64,000 bases of DNA from an uncultured Clostridia bacterium (GTDB lineage Bacteria > Bacillota > Clostridia > Oscillospirales > Acutalibacteraceae): contig CANPXF010000005.1 in assembly GCA_947585745.1 (NCBI GenBank), positions 39,737-103,736 on the forward strand, written 5' to 3'. The position numbers were made by a program, and so were the translations under genes. Numbering within the stretch: position 1 is the first letter of the stretch; every line of letters begins with the position of its first letter. Shown here in pieces: positions 17,329-24,639 of the stretch. Below the pieces are notes generated by a model. It saw only the letters and a program-made list of their open reading frames with translations, made no database searches and had not been told where the DNA came from.

Positions 17329-18318
17329 TTAAAAGTTAAGAAGTTCTATTAAATTATTTATTTTAAATCCGTCGCTGTTTTCAAAGAAAAACTGTAGAGT
17401 TTCCATATTTTCGTATGAGTGTTCAACTTCCTTTGAATAGGTTTGAGTTATTTTTATAATGTCGGAATCGTTTTTAAAGCGTGCTAACGCGCCTATAACT
17501 ATGTAAGCGCATACAATCTGTTTAACGGCAGACAGAACGTCAAGCGTTTCAATGGCATTGAGGTAATATCTGTAGATGTAATAAATCGACAGTCTGCGAA
17601 ATTCCTTATCAAATCTTTTGCTTGGTAAAAATTTTGAGGCGTTTTTAATTTTTTCACAATAGCTTTTATCAATAAATTCCAGACGTTCATAAATTTCAAA
17701 TAAAAAAGAAAAATCTTCATATTTTTCTGCGTTTTCATTTTTTAATGGAAAAAACATATTTTGGATTTCGTTGTTGAATTTTAGACAGTTTATGAGATTT
17801 TGATTAAACGGAAGGTTTTTATTACTTAGAATTTCGGCGGATTTTATTCTCGCATTTAATAGAAATTTCATAATTTTTCCGTTATATCCAGCGTCCGAAA
17901 AGTTATAATTTTGAAAATTATCGGGAATTGTAAAATCTTCGCTTAATATAAGCTTTGCGGATTCAGGACAGGCGAGTGAAAGAGTATATTCCGTAAAACA
18001 CTCATAGTCCATAGTAATTCTCGGAAACTTTTTGCAGGTTGCGCAAAGATGCTCTTCGCCTAAATTTATGTAGATGTCGCATAGCTTGTCCTCGTTCCAA
18101 AAAGGACACTTTCCGTTTTTAAGAGAAAAAATTCTGTCACCGTCATCATCAATGGCGGTGACTTCTCTTATTTTGTCGCCGAACTCGCCAGAAATGCCGT
18201 TGTAATAAATTTCGCTATCTTTATCTACAACAACATCCCAGCCCTGACAGCAACTGTCAGGACAGCGATTGGCAATACATTTAAATTTTTTATAATAATT
18301 TGGATAAATCTTTTTCAT
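17329..18318 (-). CDS. FliB-like lysine-N-methylase (flagellin methylase family)
   Basis: About 329 residues. The N-terminal half carries the conserved Cys pattern of the FliB family (CIANRCPDSCCQGW, CPFWNEDKLCDIY, HLCATCKKFPR, LACPESA), thought to hold a metal or Fe-S centre. FliB methylates flagellin lysines in enterobacteria; related genes are common in clostridia where the target is unknown. No flagellar gene is in the window. The frame could start at a TTG at 18330, but the ATG at 18318 is the more typical start. It lies 17 bases after the TSCPD gene. Confidence 0.8.
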   Translation of the reverse strand: MKKIYPNYYKKFKCIANRCPDSCCQGWDVVVDKDSEIYYNGISGEFGDKIREVTAIDDDGDRIFSLKNGKCPFWNEDKLCDIYINLGEEHLCATCKKFPRITMDYECFTEYTLSLACPESAKLILSEDFTIPDNFQNYNFSDAGYNGKIMKFLLNARIKSAEILSNKNLPFNQNLINCLKFNNEIQNMFFPLKNENAEKYEDFSFLFEIYERLEFIDKSYCEKIKNASKFLPSKRFDKEFRRLSIYYIYRYYLNAIETLDVLSAVKQIVCAYIVIGALARFKNDSDIIKITQTYSKEVEHSYENMETLQFFFENSDGFKINNLIELLNF

Positions 18319-18335
18319 ATTATTCCACAAAAGAA

Positions 18336-18587
18336 TTATTCTTGTTCTAAAGCTTTTTCAATACAAATCGCAAGCTGGTCGGGGCAGGAGGTTCCTCTGC
18401 CGTTGCAGTCGATTCCGCGAAGTCTTTTAACCGCGTCTTTTGCGTACATACCCTTTACGAGTGACGCGACGCCCTGCGTGTTGCCGTTGCAACCGCCTGT
18501 AAATTCGCAGTCTTTAATAATTCCGTTTTCAATTTCAATCATAATTTTTCTTGAACAAACTCCCGTCGGAGTGTATGAATATTTCAT
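18336..18587 (-). CDS. TSCPD-domain protein (TIGR03905 family)
   Basis: An 83-residue protein covering the whole family: YTPTGVCSRKI, EFTGGCNGNTQGVASLVKGM, and the C-terminal GTSCPDQLA that names the TSCPD domain. This domain is also found at the end of some ribonucleotide reductases and carries conserved cysteines that may bind a metal. The function of the stand-alone form is unknown. It is the first gene of a two-gene unit with the FliB-like gene, behind a near-consensus promoter. Confidence 0.9.
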   Translation of the reverse strand: MKYSYTPTGVCSRKIMIEIENGIIKDCEFTGGCNGNTQGVASLVKGMYAKDAVKRLRGIDCNGRGTSCPDQLAICIEKALEQE

Positions 18588-18640
18588 ATTTATCCCCTTT
18601 GCAATATAATTATGTCGGTAAATATTTGTTTCTGATTTTA

Positions 18641-18669
18641 ATTATATGTCCCTATAAAAGAATAGTCAA
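18641..18669 (-). promoter_or_regulatory. sigma-A-type promoter for the TSCPD-FliB-like operon
   Basis: On the minus strand TTGACT (18669-18664) and TATAAT (18646-18641) are 17 bases apart, 54 bases before the ATG at 18587. Confidence 0.72.
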
Positions 18670-18751
18670 GAAAATAATTTGTATATTTTTGTAGCGTTAA
18701 ATCAAGTTTTATGTTATACTATCATTAAATTATTTTTTAAGGGATGTTTTT

Positions 18752-19705
18752 ATGTCTGTCCGAATAAATTTGGGGAAATGGGGCAGTGTGTTCGCTGTGC
18801 CATCGTGTGTAGTTGACGAACATATAAAAATTGCGGGCGAAAGCCAGATAAAAGTCCTTCTTTTCCTGCTTAAAAATTCTTATAAAGCTTATACATATAA
18901 AGAGATAGGCGAGGCTTTATCCATTCATGAGGCTGACGTGAAAGACTGCGTTGATTTTTGGATAGAGCGTGAGGTAATAGCTGAAATTGACGGAATACTT
19001 ATACCCGATAAAGCAAATGATTCAGAAACAGAGAAAGATGAAAAAAAACCGCAGGATACCAAAAAGAAAAATATTCATCAAAGACCTTTAAGACCTGATA
19101 TTATAACGTCTGCTCAAATTATAAATTCCGATAAAAAACTTCAGGACCTTTTGACTATGGTTCAAAACGCGTTGTCAAAGCCTCTTTCAAGCGGCGGAAC
19201 CTCCGTTATTGTTATGCTTTACGATACTTGCGGACTTCCTGCCGAGGTCATAATAATGCTTGTTAATTACTGTGTCAGTATTGGAAAGTCGGATATGCGT
19301 ACAATTGAGCGAATGGGAATAAAATGGGCAGACGAAGAAATTAATACCGTACAGGCTGTAGAGAACAGAATTGCCGAGAATAAGCGTTCAAATGAGAATT
19401 GGAACAGGGTAAAATACGTTTTCGGTCTGACAAGCGCGGGTTCCCCGACCCCAAAACAGCTTGAATTTGCGGACAGGTGGGTAGGTCAGTGGCATTTTTC
19501 GGACGAAATGCTTCGTACTGCATATGAGTTGAATGTGGACAGCACGGGAAAAATGTCGCTTCCGTATATAAATAAAATTCTTAAAAGCTGGTATGACGCG
19601 GGGATTATTACTCTTGAAGATATTGAAAAAACCGGTAAAGCAAAAAAGAAAAATAACTCAAAAAAATCATCATATGATTTGGACGAGCTTATGAAAATTC
19701 AGTAA
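18752..19705 (+). CDS. DnaD-domain replication protein
   Basis: A 317-residue DnaD-like primosome protein. The N-terminal ~90 residues form a winged-helix-like DnaD N-domain (KVLLFLLKNSYKAYTYKEIG). A charged linker follows, then a DnaD/DnaB C-terminal domain ending in the typical YINKILKSWYDAGI. DnaD proteins remodel DNA at the origin and help load the replicative helicase through DnaB/DnaI. The next gene, 11 bases downstream, is the DnaI/DnaC-like loader, which supports this role. Confidence 0.9.
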   Translation: MSVRINLGKWGSVFAVPSCVVDEHIKIAGESQIKVLLFLLKNSYKAYTYKEIGEALSIHEADVKDCVDFWIEREVIAEIDGILIPDKANDSETEKDEKKPQDTKKKNIHQRPLRPDIITSAQIINSDKKLQDLLTMVQNALSKPLSSGGTSVIVMLYDTCGLPAEVIIMLVNYCVSIGKSDMRTIERMGIKWADEEINTVQAVENRIAENKRSNENWNRVKYVFGLTSAGSPTPKQLEFADRWVGQWHFSDEMLRTAYELNVDSTGKMSLPYINKILKSWYDAGIITLEDIEKTGKAKKKNNSKKSSYDLDELMKIQ

Positions 19706-19716
19706 GAGGTAGTCCT

Positions 19717-20706
19717 ATGGGATACAGTATAGAAGTAAAAAACAACGCCATAAATAAAATAAGGGAAAGAAAGCTATCGACAGAGCGTGAGGCAGATTTA
19801 AGGCGGGATAAAATTTTTTCCGAACTTAAGGACGCCAAAGAATATGAGCGAAAAATCGCCTCCTGCGGAATTAAAGCGGGGCGCGCCGTTTTATCGGGCG
19901 GAGATGTTAAACACGAGCTTGAAAAGCTTAAAGACGAGAGTTTAAAACTGCAGGCAGAATATGAAACTCTTTTAAATTCAAAGGGCTACAGCATAAAGGA
20001 CACCGAGCCGAAATATTTTTGTGAGAAATGTAATGACACGGGGTATATTGAACTTAAAAATAAAACCGTTATGTGTTCCTGCCTTAAAAAAGCTATGGTT
20101 GAATTTGCCTGCGAGGAGCTTAACCGACGTTCTCCGTTGAGCCTTTGCACATTCGATGATTTTAATTTGGATTATTACAGCAAAGATTTGGATTCGGATT
20201 ATCCGCGTTCGTCATATGAGCAGATGAAAAGAATTTTTGATTTTTGTAAAAAATACGCCGAAACGTTTTCAAAACATTCAAAAAGTATATTTATGAACGG
20301 AATGACAGGGCTCGGTAAAACCCATTTAAGTCTTGCAATAGCAAACGAAGTTATAAAAAAGGGATACGGCGTAATTTATGTGTCCGCGCCGATACTTTTA
20401 TCAAAGCTTGAAAAAGAATACTTTTCAAAAAATAAGGAAAACAGCACGACAGAGGATGCTCTTTCCGAATGTGATTTACTGATAGTTGACGACCTCGGCA
20501 CGGAATTCACAACACAATTTTCTTCAAAAGCAATATACAATATTTTCAATTCGCGCCTTTTGCTCGGAAAACCCGTAATAGTAAATACGAATCTCACTTT
20601 GGATAAGCTTGAAAAAATCTACACGGAGCGCTTTGTTTCAAGAATAATAGGAGAGGCTGAACGCTTAGACTTCTTCGGCAGAGATATAAGGCTTATGAAA
20701 AAGTAA
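19717..20706 (+). CDS. helicase loader, DnaI/DnaC-type AAA+ ATPase
   Basis: A 329-residue AAA+ ATPase. The N-terminal ~95 residues are helical. A zinc-binding Cys group follows (YFCEKCNDTGYI, MCSCLKK). The ATPase core has Walker A GLGKT at residues 198-202, Walker B LLIVDDLG and the sensor region VIVNTNLTLD. It loads the replicative helicase onto DNA together with DnaD. It is the last gene of the unit and is followed by a terminator at 20762. Related IstB proteins of insertion sequences are excluded by the zinc-binding N-terminal domain and the dnaD neighbour. Confidence 0.92.
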   Translation: MGYSIEVKNNAINKIRERKLSTEREADLRRDKIFSELKDAKEYERKIASCGIKAGRAVLSGGDVKHELEKLKDESLKLQAEYETLLNSKGYSIKDTEPKYFCEKCNDTGYIELKNKTVMCSCLKKAMVEFACEELNRRSPLSLCTFDDFNLDYYSKDLDSDYPRSSYEQMKRIFDFCKKYAETFSKHSKSIFMNGMTGLGKTHLSLAIANEVIKKGYGVIYVSAPILLSKLEKEYFSKNKENSTTEDALSECDLLIVDDLGTEFTTQFSSKAIYNIFNSRLLLGKPVIVNTNLTLDKLEKIYTERFVSRIIGEAERLDFFGRDIRLMKK

Positions 20707-20761
20707 AAATACCGCAGTTTTATTTTAATAACTTTTTCAACGATTAAAGATGAATAACAAA

Positions 20762-20794
20762 AAATGACGTGTCACATCTGTGTCACGTTTTTTT
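20762..20794 (+). terminator. terminator of the dnaD-dnaI unit
   Basis: ACGTG (20767-20771) pairs with CACGT (20784-20788), with one T-T mismatch and an inner CAC/GTG pairing around an ATCT loop, followed by seven T. Confidence 0.75.
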
Positions 20795-20852
20795 GAAAAA
20801 AGCTTTTTGTGCTCGGCTTAAAGTCCTGTCACCTATTAGTTTTTTGATAATA

Positions 20853-20884
20853 AATCAGGGAGTATCAAAAGATACTCCCTGATT
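20853..20884. repeat. 14-bp perfect inverted repeat with an AAAA loop
   Basis: AATCAGGGAGTATC (20853-20866) and its exact complement (20871-20884) flank AAAA. No clear T-run follows on the plus strand; on the minus strand it is followed by TTATTATCAAAAAA, a poor terminator. It may be a REP-like palindrome or a weak terminator. Confidence 0.7.
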
Positions 20885-20930
20885 CATTGGTATATTACTT
20901 TTATAATTTTTCGTATATAGTATTTTCAAA

Positions 20931-21065
20931 GCGCCGAAGGCGCAATCGCAAAAGGTTGTTAGCGACAGCGAGCCGTTGGGAGGGCGTTTACAACCGAGCA
21001 GGCGAGCCGAACGTGACCTTTTGCGAAAAAGGAGGAGCAGTCAAGCGGGCGACTGATTTTTTGTA
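20931..21065. repeat. GC-rich nested inverted repeats between dnaI and tRNA-Pro
   Basis: In an otherwise AT-rich gap this stretch holds GCGCC-GAA-GGCGC (20931-20943), an 11-bp pair TCGCAAAAGGT (20946-20956) with ACCTTTTGCGA (21016-21026), an inner GGTTGT/ACAACC pair (20954-20959 with 20990-20995), a direct repeat GCGAGCCG (20968 and 21002) and CAGTC/GACTG (21039-21043 with 21051-21055 region). It has no convincing protein-coding frame. It may be a structured RNA, a palindromic mobile repeat or a remnant of one. Confidence 0.55.
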
Positions 21066-21068
21066 AAG

Positions 21069-21102
21069 TACAAAAAATCGGAGCAAGCGACACTTGCTCC
21101 GA
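21069..21102 (-). terminator. terminator of the tRNA-Pro gene
   Basis: On the minus strand TCGGAGCAAG (21102-21093) pairs with CTTGCTCCGA (21087-21078) around a 5-base loop, followed directly by TTTTTTG. The T-run is itself part of an 11-bp palindrome (21055-21065 with 21069-21079). Confidence 0.82.
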
Positions 21103-21104
21103 CG

Positions 21105-21181
21105 TGGTCGAGGTGACAGGATTCGAACCTGCGGCCTCTGCGTCCCGAACGCAGCGCTCTACCAAACTGAGCCACACCTCG
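21105..21181 (-). tRNA. tRNA-Pro (anticodon CGG), CCA encoded
   Basis: The minus strand folds as a full cloverleaf: acceptor CGAGGTG/CACCTCG, a D arm, anticodon stem CTGCG/CGCAG with loop TTCGGGA giving anticodon CGG (reads CCG, proline), and a T arm with TTCGAAT. The discriminator A is followed by an encoded CCA at 21107-21105. A terminator hairpin starts 2 bases further on. Confidence 0.95.
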
Positions 21182-21322
21182 ATTTTGTGTTCAACTTCGC
21201 TATTGTAACATAAAAGTTAAAATATTTCAATAGAATATATGAAATTATTTTTAGGAAAAAGTATTGACAAATCCAGTTTTTGTAATATAATTAATAATGC
21301 TGTACAAAATAGCTATAGACAT

Positions 21323-21396
21323 TGAGGAATAGTGTAACGGTAGCACGACAGACTCTGACTCTGTTTGTTGGGGTTCGAATCCCTATTCCTCAGCCA
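21323..21396 (+). tRNA. tRNA-Gln (anticodon CTG), CCA encoded
   Basis: Full cloverleaf: acceptor TGAGGAA/TTCCTCA, anticodon stem ACAGA/TCTGT with loop CTCTGAC giving anticodon CTG (reads CAG, glutamine), and T stem TGGGG/CCCTA around TTCGAAT. The discriminator G is followed by an encoded CCA. Confidence 0.95.
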
Positions 21397-21402
21397 TAAA
21401 AG

Positions 21403-21447
21403 AAAACGCTGAATAAGCTTTAAAAGGCTTTGTTTAGCGTTTTTTTA
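21403..21447 (+). terminator. terminator of the tRNA-Gln gene
   Basis: AAAACGCT (21403-21410) pairs with AGCGTTTT (21436-21443), with an inner AAGC/GCTT pairing, and a run of seven T follows. Confidence 0.8.
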
Positions 21448-21708
21448 TGTATTATTTTCAGCTATAGCATTTATGGATTTAACTTTAAGGAATGTAAATC
21501 TTATGATATTATTACTTAATACAGATATAATAAACTATAAAACTAATTAAAAAACGCTGTAGAATGTTTGTTATTGTTTTTTAATATATTTATATGTGAA
21601 AAAACAGTCCGAACTTGTGAGTATTTAGAATATATTGGTATTCTAAGCAGTTATAAAAGGATGAAAAATTAAAACTCAGATAAAACTATTTGATGAAAAG
21701 TGTATATT
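21448..21708. other. gene-free AT-rich stretch
   Basis: About 260 bases between the tRNA-Gln terminator and the next hairpin. No frame longer than a few dozen codons with a ribosome site, no tRNA and no clear repeat was seen. A short ATTCTAA-like inverted pair near 21627-21645 is the only structure noticed. Confidence 0.6.
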
Positions 21709-21741
21709 AAAAAGTCACAACATTGTAAGTTGTGACTTTTT
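21709..21741. terminator. terminator-like hairpin upstream of pcrA
   Basis: A 13-bp perfect stem, AAAAAGTCACAAC (21709-21721) with its complement (21729-21741), around a 7-base loop and ending in T-runs on both strands. No gene ends just before it on the plus strand, so it may insulate pcrA or end an unseen short transcript. Confidence 0.75.
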
Positions 21742-21758
21742 ATTATATATGATATAAT
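21730..21758 (+). promoter_or_regulatory. sigma-A-type promoter for pcrA
   Basis: TTGTGA (21730-21735) and TATAAT (21753-21758) are 17 bases apart, 34 bases before the ATG at 21792. The -35 box lies in the right arm of the terminator-like hairpin. Confidence 0.6.
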
Positions 21759-21791
21759 TTTTTTAAAAGGTTTGAAGAAAAGGTAATTATT

Positions 21792-24017
21792 ATGGATATA
21801 AAAGAAAATTTTTCACATATGAATAATATGCAGAAAAAAGCTGTTTTTTGCACGGAAGGACCGCTTTTAATTTTGGCGGGAGCAGGTTCGGGAAAGACTA
21901 CGGTTTTAGTTAACCGAATTGCGTATATTCTGCAAAGCGGTCTTTGCCGTCCGTGGCAGATTTTGGCGATTACTTTTACCAATAAGGCGGCGGGCGAGCT
22001 TAAAGAGCGTATTTTAAATGTTGTACCCGAGGGCGGTGATGATATTTGGGCGGCGACGTTTCACTCAACCTGCGCGCGGATTTTAAGACGTTACGGTGAC
22101 AGAATAGGCTATTCAAGCCATTTTACTGTTTACGATACAGCGGACCAGAAAAGTCTTATAAAAAAGGCTATGAAACAGCTTAATATTGATGAAAAACATT
22201 TGCCTGTAAAAAGCGTTATTTCGGAAATTTCAAGCGCAAAGGATAAAATGCGGTCGCCCGAGTATATGCTCAAAAAATCAGGGGGAGATTTCAGAAAGGA
22301 GCAAATTGCAAAAATTTATCAGATTTATCAGTCCGAGCTTAAAAACAGCGACGCTATGGATTTTGACGATATGCTTTGCAATACGGTAAAGCTTTTTGAA
22401 GAAAATCCCGATATACTCGATTATTATCAAAATCTTTTTAAATATATTATGGTCGATGAGTACCAGGACACCAATAAGGTTCAGTATAAATTTGTTTCAA
22501 TGCTTGCCGAAAAGTCAAAGAACATCTGCGTTGTGGGCGATGATGACCAAAGTATTTATAAATTCAGAGGAGCCACAATTGAAAACATTTTATCCTTTGA
22601 GAGCCATTTTAAAAATGCGAAGGTTATAAGGCTGGAGCAAAATTACCGCAGTACAAAAACTATTCTTAACGCGGCTAACAAGGTGATTGAAAACAATACC
22701 GCCCGTAAGGGTAAAACTCTGTGGACAGAGAACAAAAGCGGGGATAAAATTCAGGTCTATACGGCGTTATCCGAGAGGGAAGAGGCATCATATATCGCTC
22801 AGCAGATTCTCGACGGCGTAGCCTCGGGCAGAAAATTTTCTGATTTTGCTGTGCTGTACCGTATGAACGCGCAGTCAAACGCGATTGAAACCGCGCTGTC
22901 CAGAAGCGGAATACCCCACCGTATCATCGGCGGACACCGTTTCTATGACCGTGAGGAAATCAAAGATATGACGGCTTATCTGAGGGTTATAGATAACCCC
23001 AACGATAATATCCGTCTTAACCGAATAATCAATGTTCCAAAACGCGGAATAGGAAAGACCACAATGGACAGAGCAGGAGAAATTGCCGTTTTAAACGGAC
23101 TAAGCATTTATGATGTTATCTCCAATGCGTCAGATTATCCCGAACTCTCAAGAGCAGTTAATAAATTCAAAGAATTTGTTTCGCTTATAGACGGACTGCG
23201 CTCTGCCGAAACAAGCGGGGATTATTCTTTAGCAGAATTATATGAGCTTATTCTGGAGCATACCGATTATAAAAATTATTTAAAAACCGAGAAAGAAAAT
23301 GCCGATGTACGCATTGAAAATATCGAGGAATTAAAATCCAATATAATTAAATTTGAGGAGGAATACGGCGACGAAGCCTCGCTTTCGGCATTTCTTGAAG
23401 AAATCTCGCTCCAAACCGATATTGACAATTACGATGAGGAGGCAGATACAGCGGTTATGATGACCTTACATAGCGCAAAAGGACTTGAATTTCCCGTTGT
23501 GTTTATTGCCGGAATGGAGGAGGGCGTTTTTCCCTCAATTGCGATTTATTCAAATCCCGACGAGCTTAACGAGGAAAGACGTCTGGCATATGTGGGAATT
23601 ACCCGCGCTAAAGAAAAGCTTTATCTTACTAAGACAAAGAGCAGAATGCTTTTCGGCTCAACTACCCATAACGCGACATCTCGATTTTTAGATGAAATTC
23701 CCGATGAATTTATCACGAGCTCGGGAGAAAGAGATTTTACCGATTTTTCGAGCCTGAAGTACGGCTCCGATAAGGTTAATATAGATTCAAAACCGTCTTA
23801 TAACTACAACAGCAGAATTGCTCCTTCATTTAAAAAACCGATAGCTAAATCAAATGTATCCTATAATGTGGGAGATAATGTTTTGCACAAGGTTTTCGGC
23901 AAAGGAATGGTAGTCAAGGCAGAAAAAATGGGTAACGATACAATGCTTGAAATTGTATTTGAAACTAAAGGAACAAAAACGCTCATGGCAAATTTCTGCA
24001 AAATGGAAAAAATATAA
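21792..24017 (+). CDS. pcrA: UvrD/PcrA-type ATP-dependent 3'-5' DNA helicase
   Basis: A 741-residue superfamily 1A helicase used in repair and in clearing proteins from DNA. Visible motifs in order: I (LAGAGSGKTT, Walker A at 29-36), Ia (AITFTNKAAGELKER), II (VDEYQDTN), III (VGDDDQSIYKFRGA), IV (EQNYRST), V (MTLHSAKGLEFPVVF) and VI (ERRLAYVGITRAKEKLYL). The last ~50 residues (YNVGDNVLHKVFGKGMVV) form the Tudor-like domain typical of PcrA, which contacts RNA polymerase. Start at the ATG after AAAAGG. It has its own promoter. Confidence 0.95.
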   Translation: MDIKENFSHMNNMQKKAVFCTEGPLLILAGAGSGKTTVLVNRIAYILQSGLCRPWQILAITFTNKAAGELKERILNVVPEGGDDIWAATFHSTCARILRRYGDRIGYSSHFTVYDTADQKSLIKKAMKQLNIDEKHLPVKSVISEISSAKDKMRSPEYMLKKSGGDFRKEQIAKIYQIYQSELKNSDAMDFDDMLCNTVKLFEENPDILDYYQNLFKYIMVDEYQDTNKVQYKFVSMLAEKSKNICVVGDDDQSIYKFRGATIENILSFESHFKNAKVIRLEQNYRSTKTILNAANKVIENNTARKGKTLWTENKSGDKIQVYTALSEREEASYIAQQILDGVASGRKFSDFAVLYRMNAQSNAIETALSRSGIPHRIIGGHRFYDREEIKDMTAYLRVIDNPNDNIRLNRIINVPKRGIGKTTMDRAGEIAVLNGLSIYDVISNASDYPELSRAVNKFKEFVSLIDGLRSAETSGDYSLAELYELILEHTDYKNYLKTEKENADVRIENIEELKSNIIKFEEEYGDEASLSAFLEEISLQTDIDNYDEEADTAVMMTLHSAKGLEFPVVFIAGMEEGVFPSIAIYSNPDELNEERRLAYVGITRAKEKLYLTKTKSRMLFGSTTHNATSRFLDEIPDEFITSSGERDFTDFSSLKYGSDKVNIDSKPSYNYNSRIAPSFKKPIAKSNVSYNVGDNVLHKVFGKGMVVKAEKMGNDTMLEIVFETKGTKTLMANFCKMEKI

Positions 24018-24074
24018 TGTAAACAACCCTTAAAACAAGGGTAAAATAAAATTAATTACAAAAGGAGAACAAAA

Positions 24075-24638
24075 ATGAGTACAGGTTTGATTATCGGAAT
24101 TATTATAGCCGTAATAGTAGTTTTAATAATTTTATGGGTTGTGACTACCTATAATAAGCTTATTAAATTGAGGACACAATGCGAGGAAGGCTTTTCCACG
24201 ATGGACGTTTACCTGAAAAAACGTTTTGACCTTATCCCGAACCTTGTCAGCACGGTTAAGGGCTACGCAAAGCACGAGGCGGAAACTTTGGAGAAGGTAA
24301 TGGAGGCGAGAAATTCAGGCGTTTCAAAAACGACCGAAGAACGTTTAAATGATGAAAATCAGATTTCGGGCGCCTTACGTCAGCTTTTTGCCGTAGCCGA
24401 AAACTATCCTAACCTTAAAGCTAATACAAATTTCCTGGATTTACAGGGACAGCTTAAAGAAATTGAGCAGGATATAGCAAATTCCCGTAAGTACTATAAC
24501 GGTTGCGTCAAAATTTTTAATACGAAATGTATGACAATCCCCTCGAACATTATCGCTAATTTTGCTCACTTTGAGAAAAAGCCTATGTTTGAGGTTGACG
24601 ATTCTGCAGAGAGAAATAATGTAAAAGTGGAGTTCTAA
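24075..24638 (+). CDS. LemA-family membrane protein
   Basis: A 187-residue protein with an N-terminal membrane helix (residues ~4-26), then the helical LemA core: YNKLIKLRTQCEEGFSTMDV, LKKRFDLIPNLVSTVKGYAK and the conserved AENYPNLKANTNFLDLQ. Function is unknown; members are anchored in the membrane with the helical bundle probably facing outside. It lies 57 bases after pcrA behind a strong AAAGGAG site, and 1 base before the DUF2207 gene. The LemA-DUF2207 pair is a widespread gene neighbourhood, suggesting joint action. Confidence 0.92.
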   Translation: MSTGLIIGIIIAVIVVLIILWVVTTYNKLIKLRTQCEEGFSTMDVYLKKRFDLIPNLVSTVKGYAKHEAETLEKVMEARNSGVSKTTEERLNDENQISGALRQLFAVAENYPNLKANTNFLDLQGQLKEIEQDIANSRKYYNGCVKIFNTKCMTIPSNIIANFAHFEKKPMFEVDDSAERNNVKVEF

Positions 24639-24639
24639 A

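Noticed and set aside
20959..21177. Minus-strand frame of 72 codons between dnaI and tRNA-Gln
   Set aside because: It reads through the whole tRNA-Pro gene, its terminator and the hairpin cluster, so it is not a protein gene.
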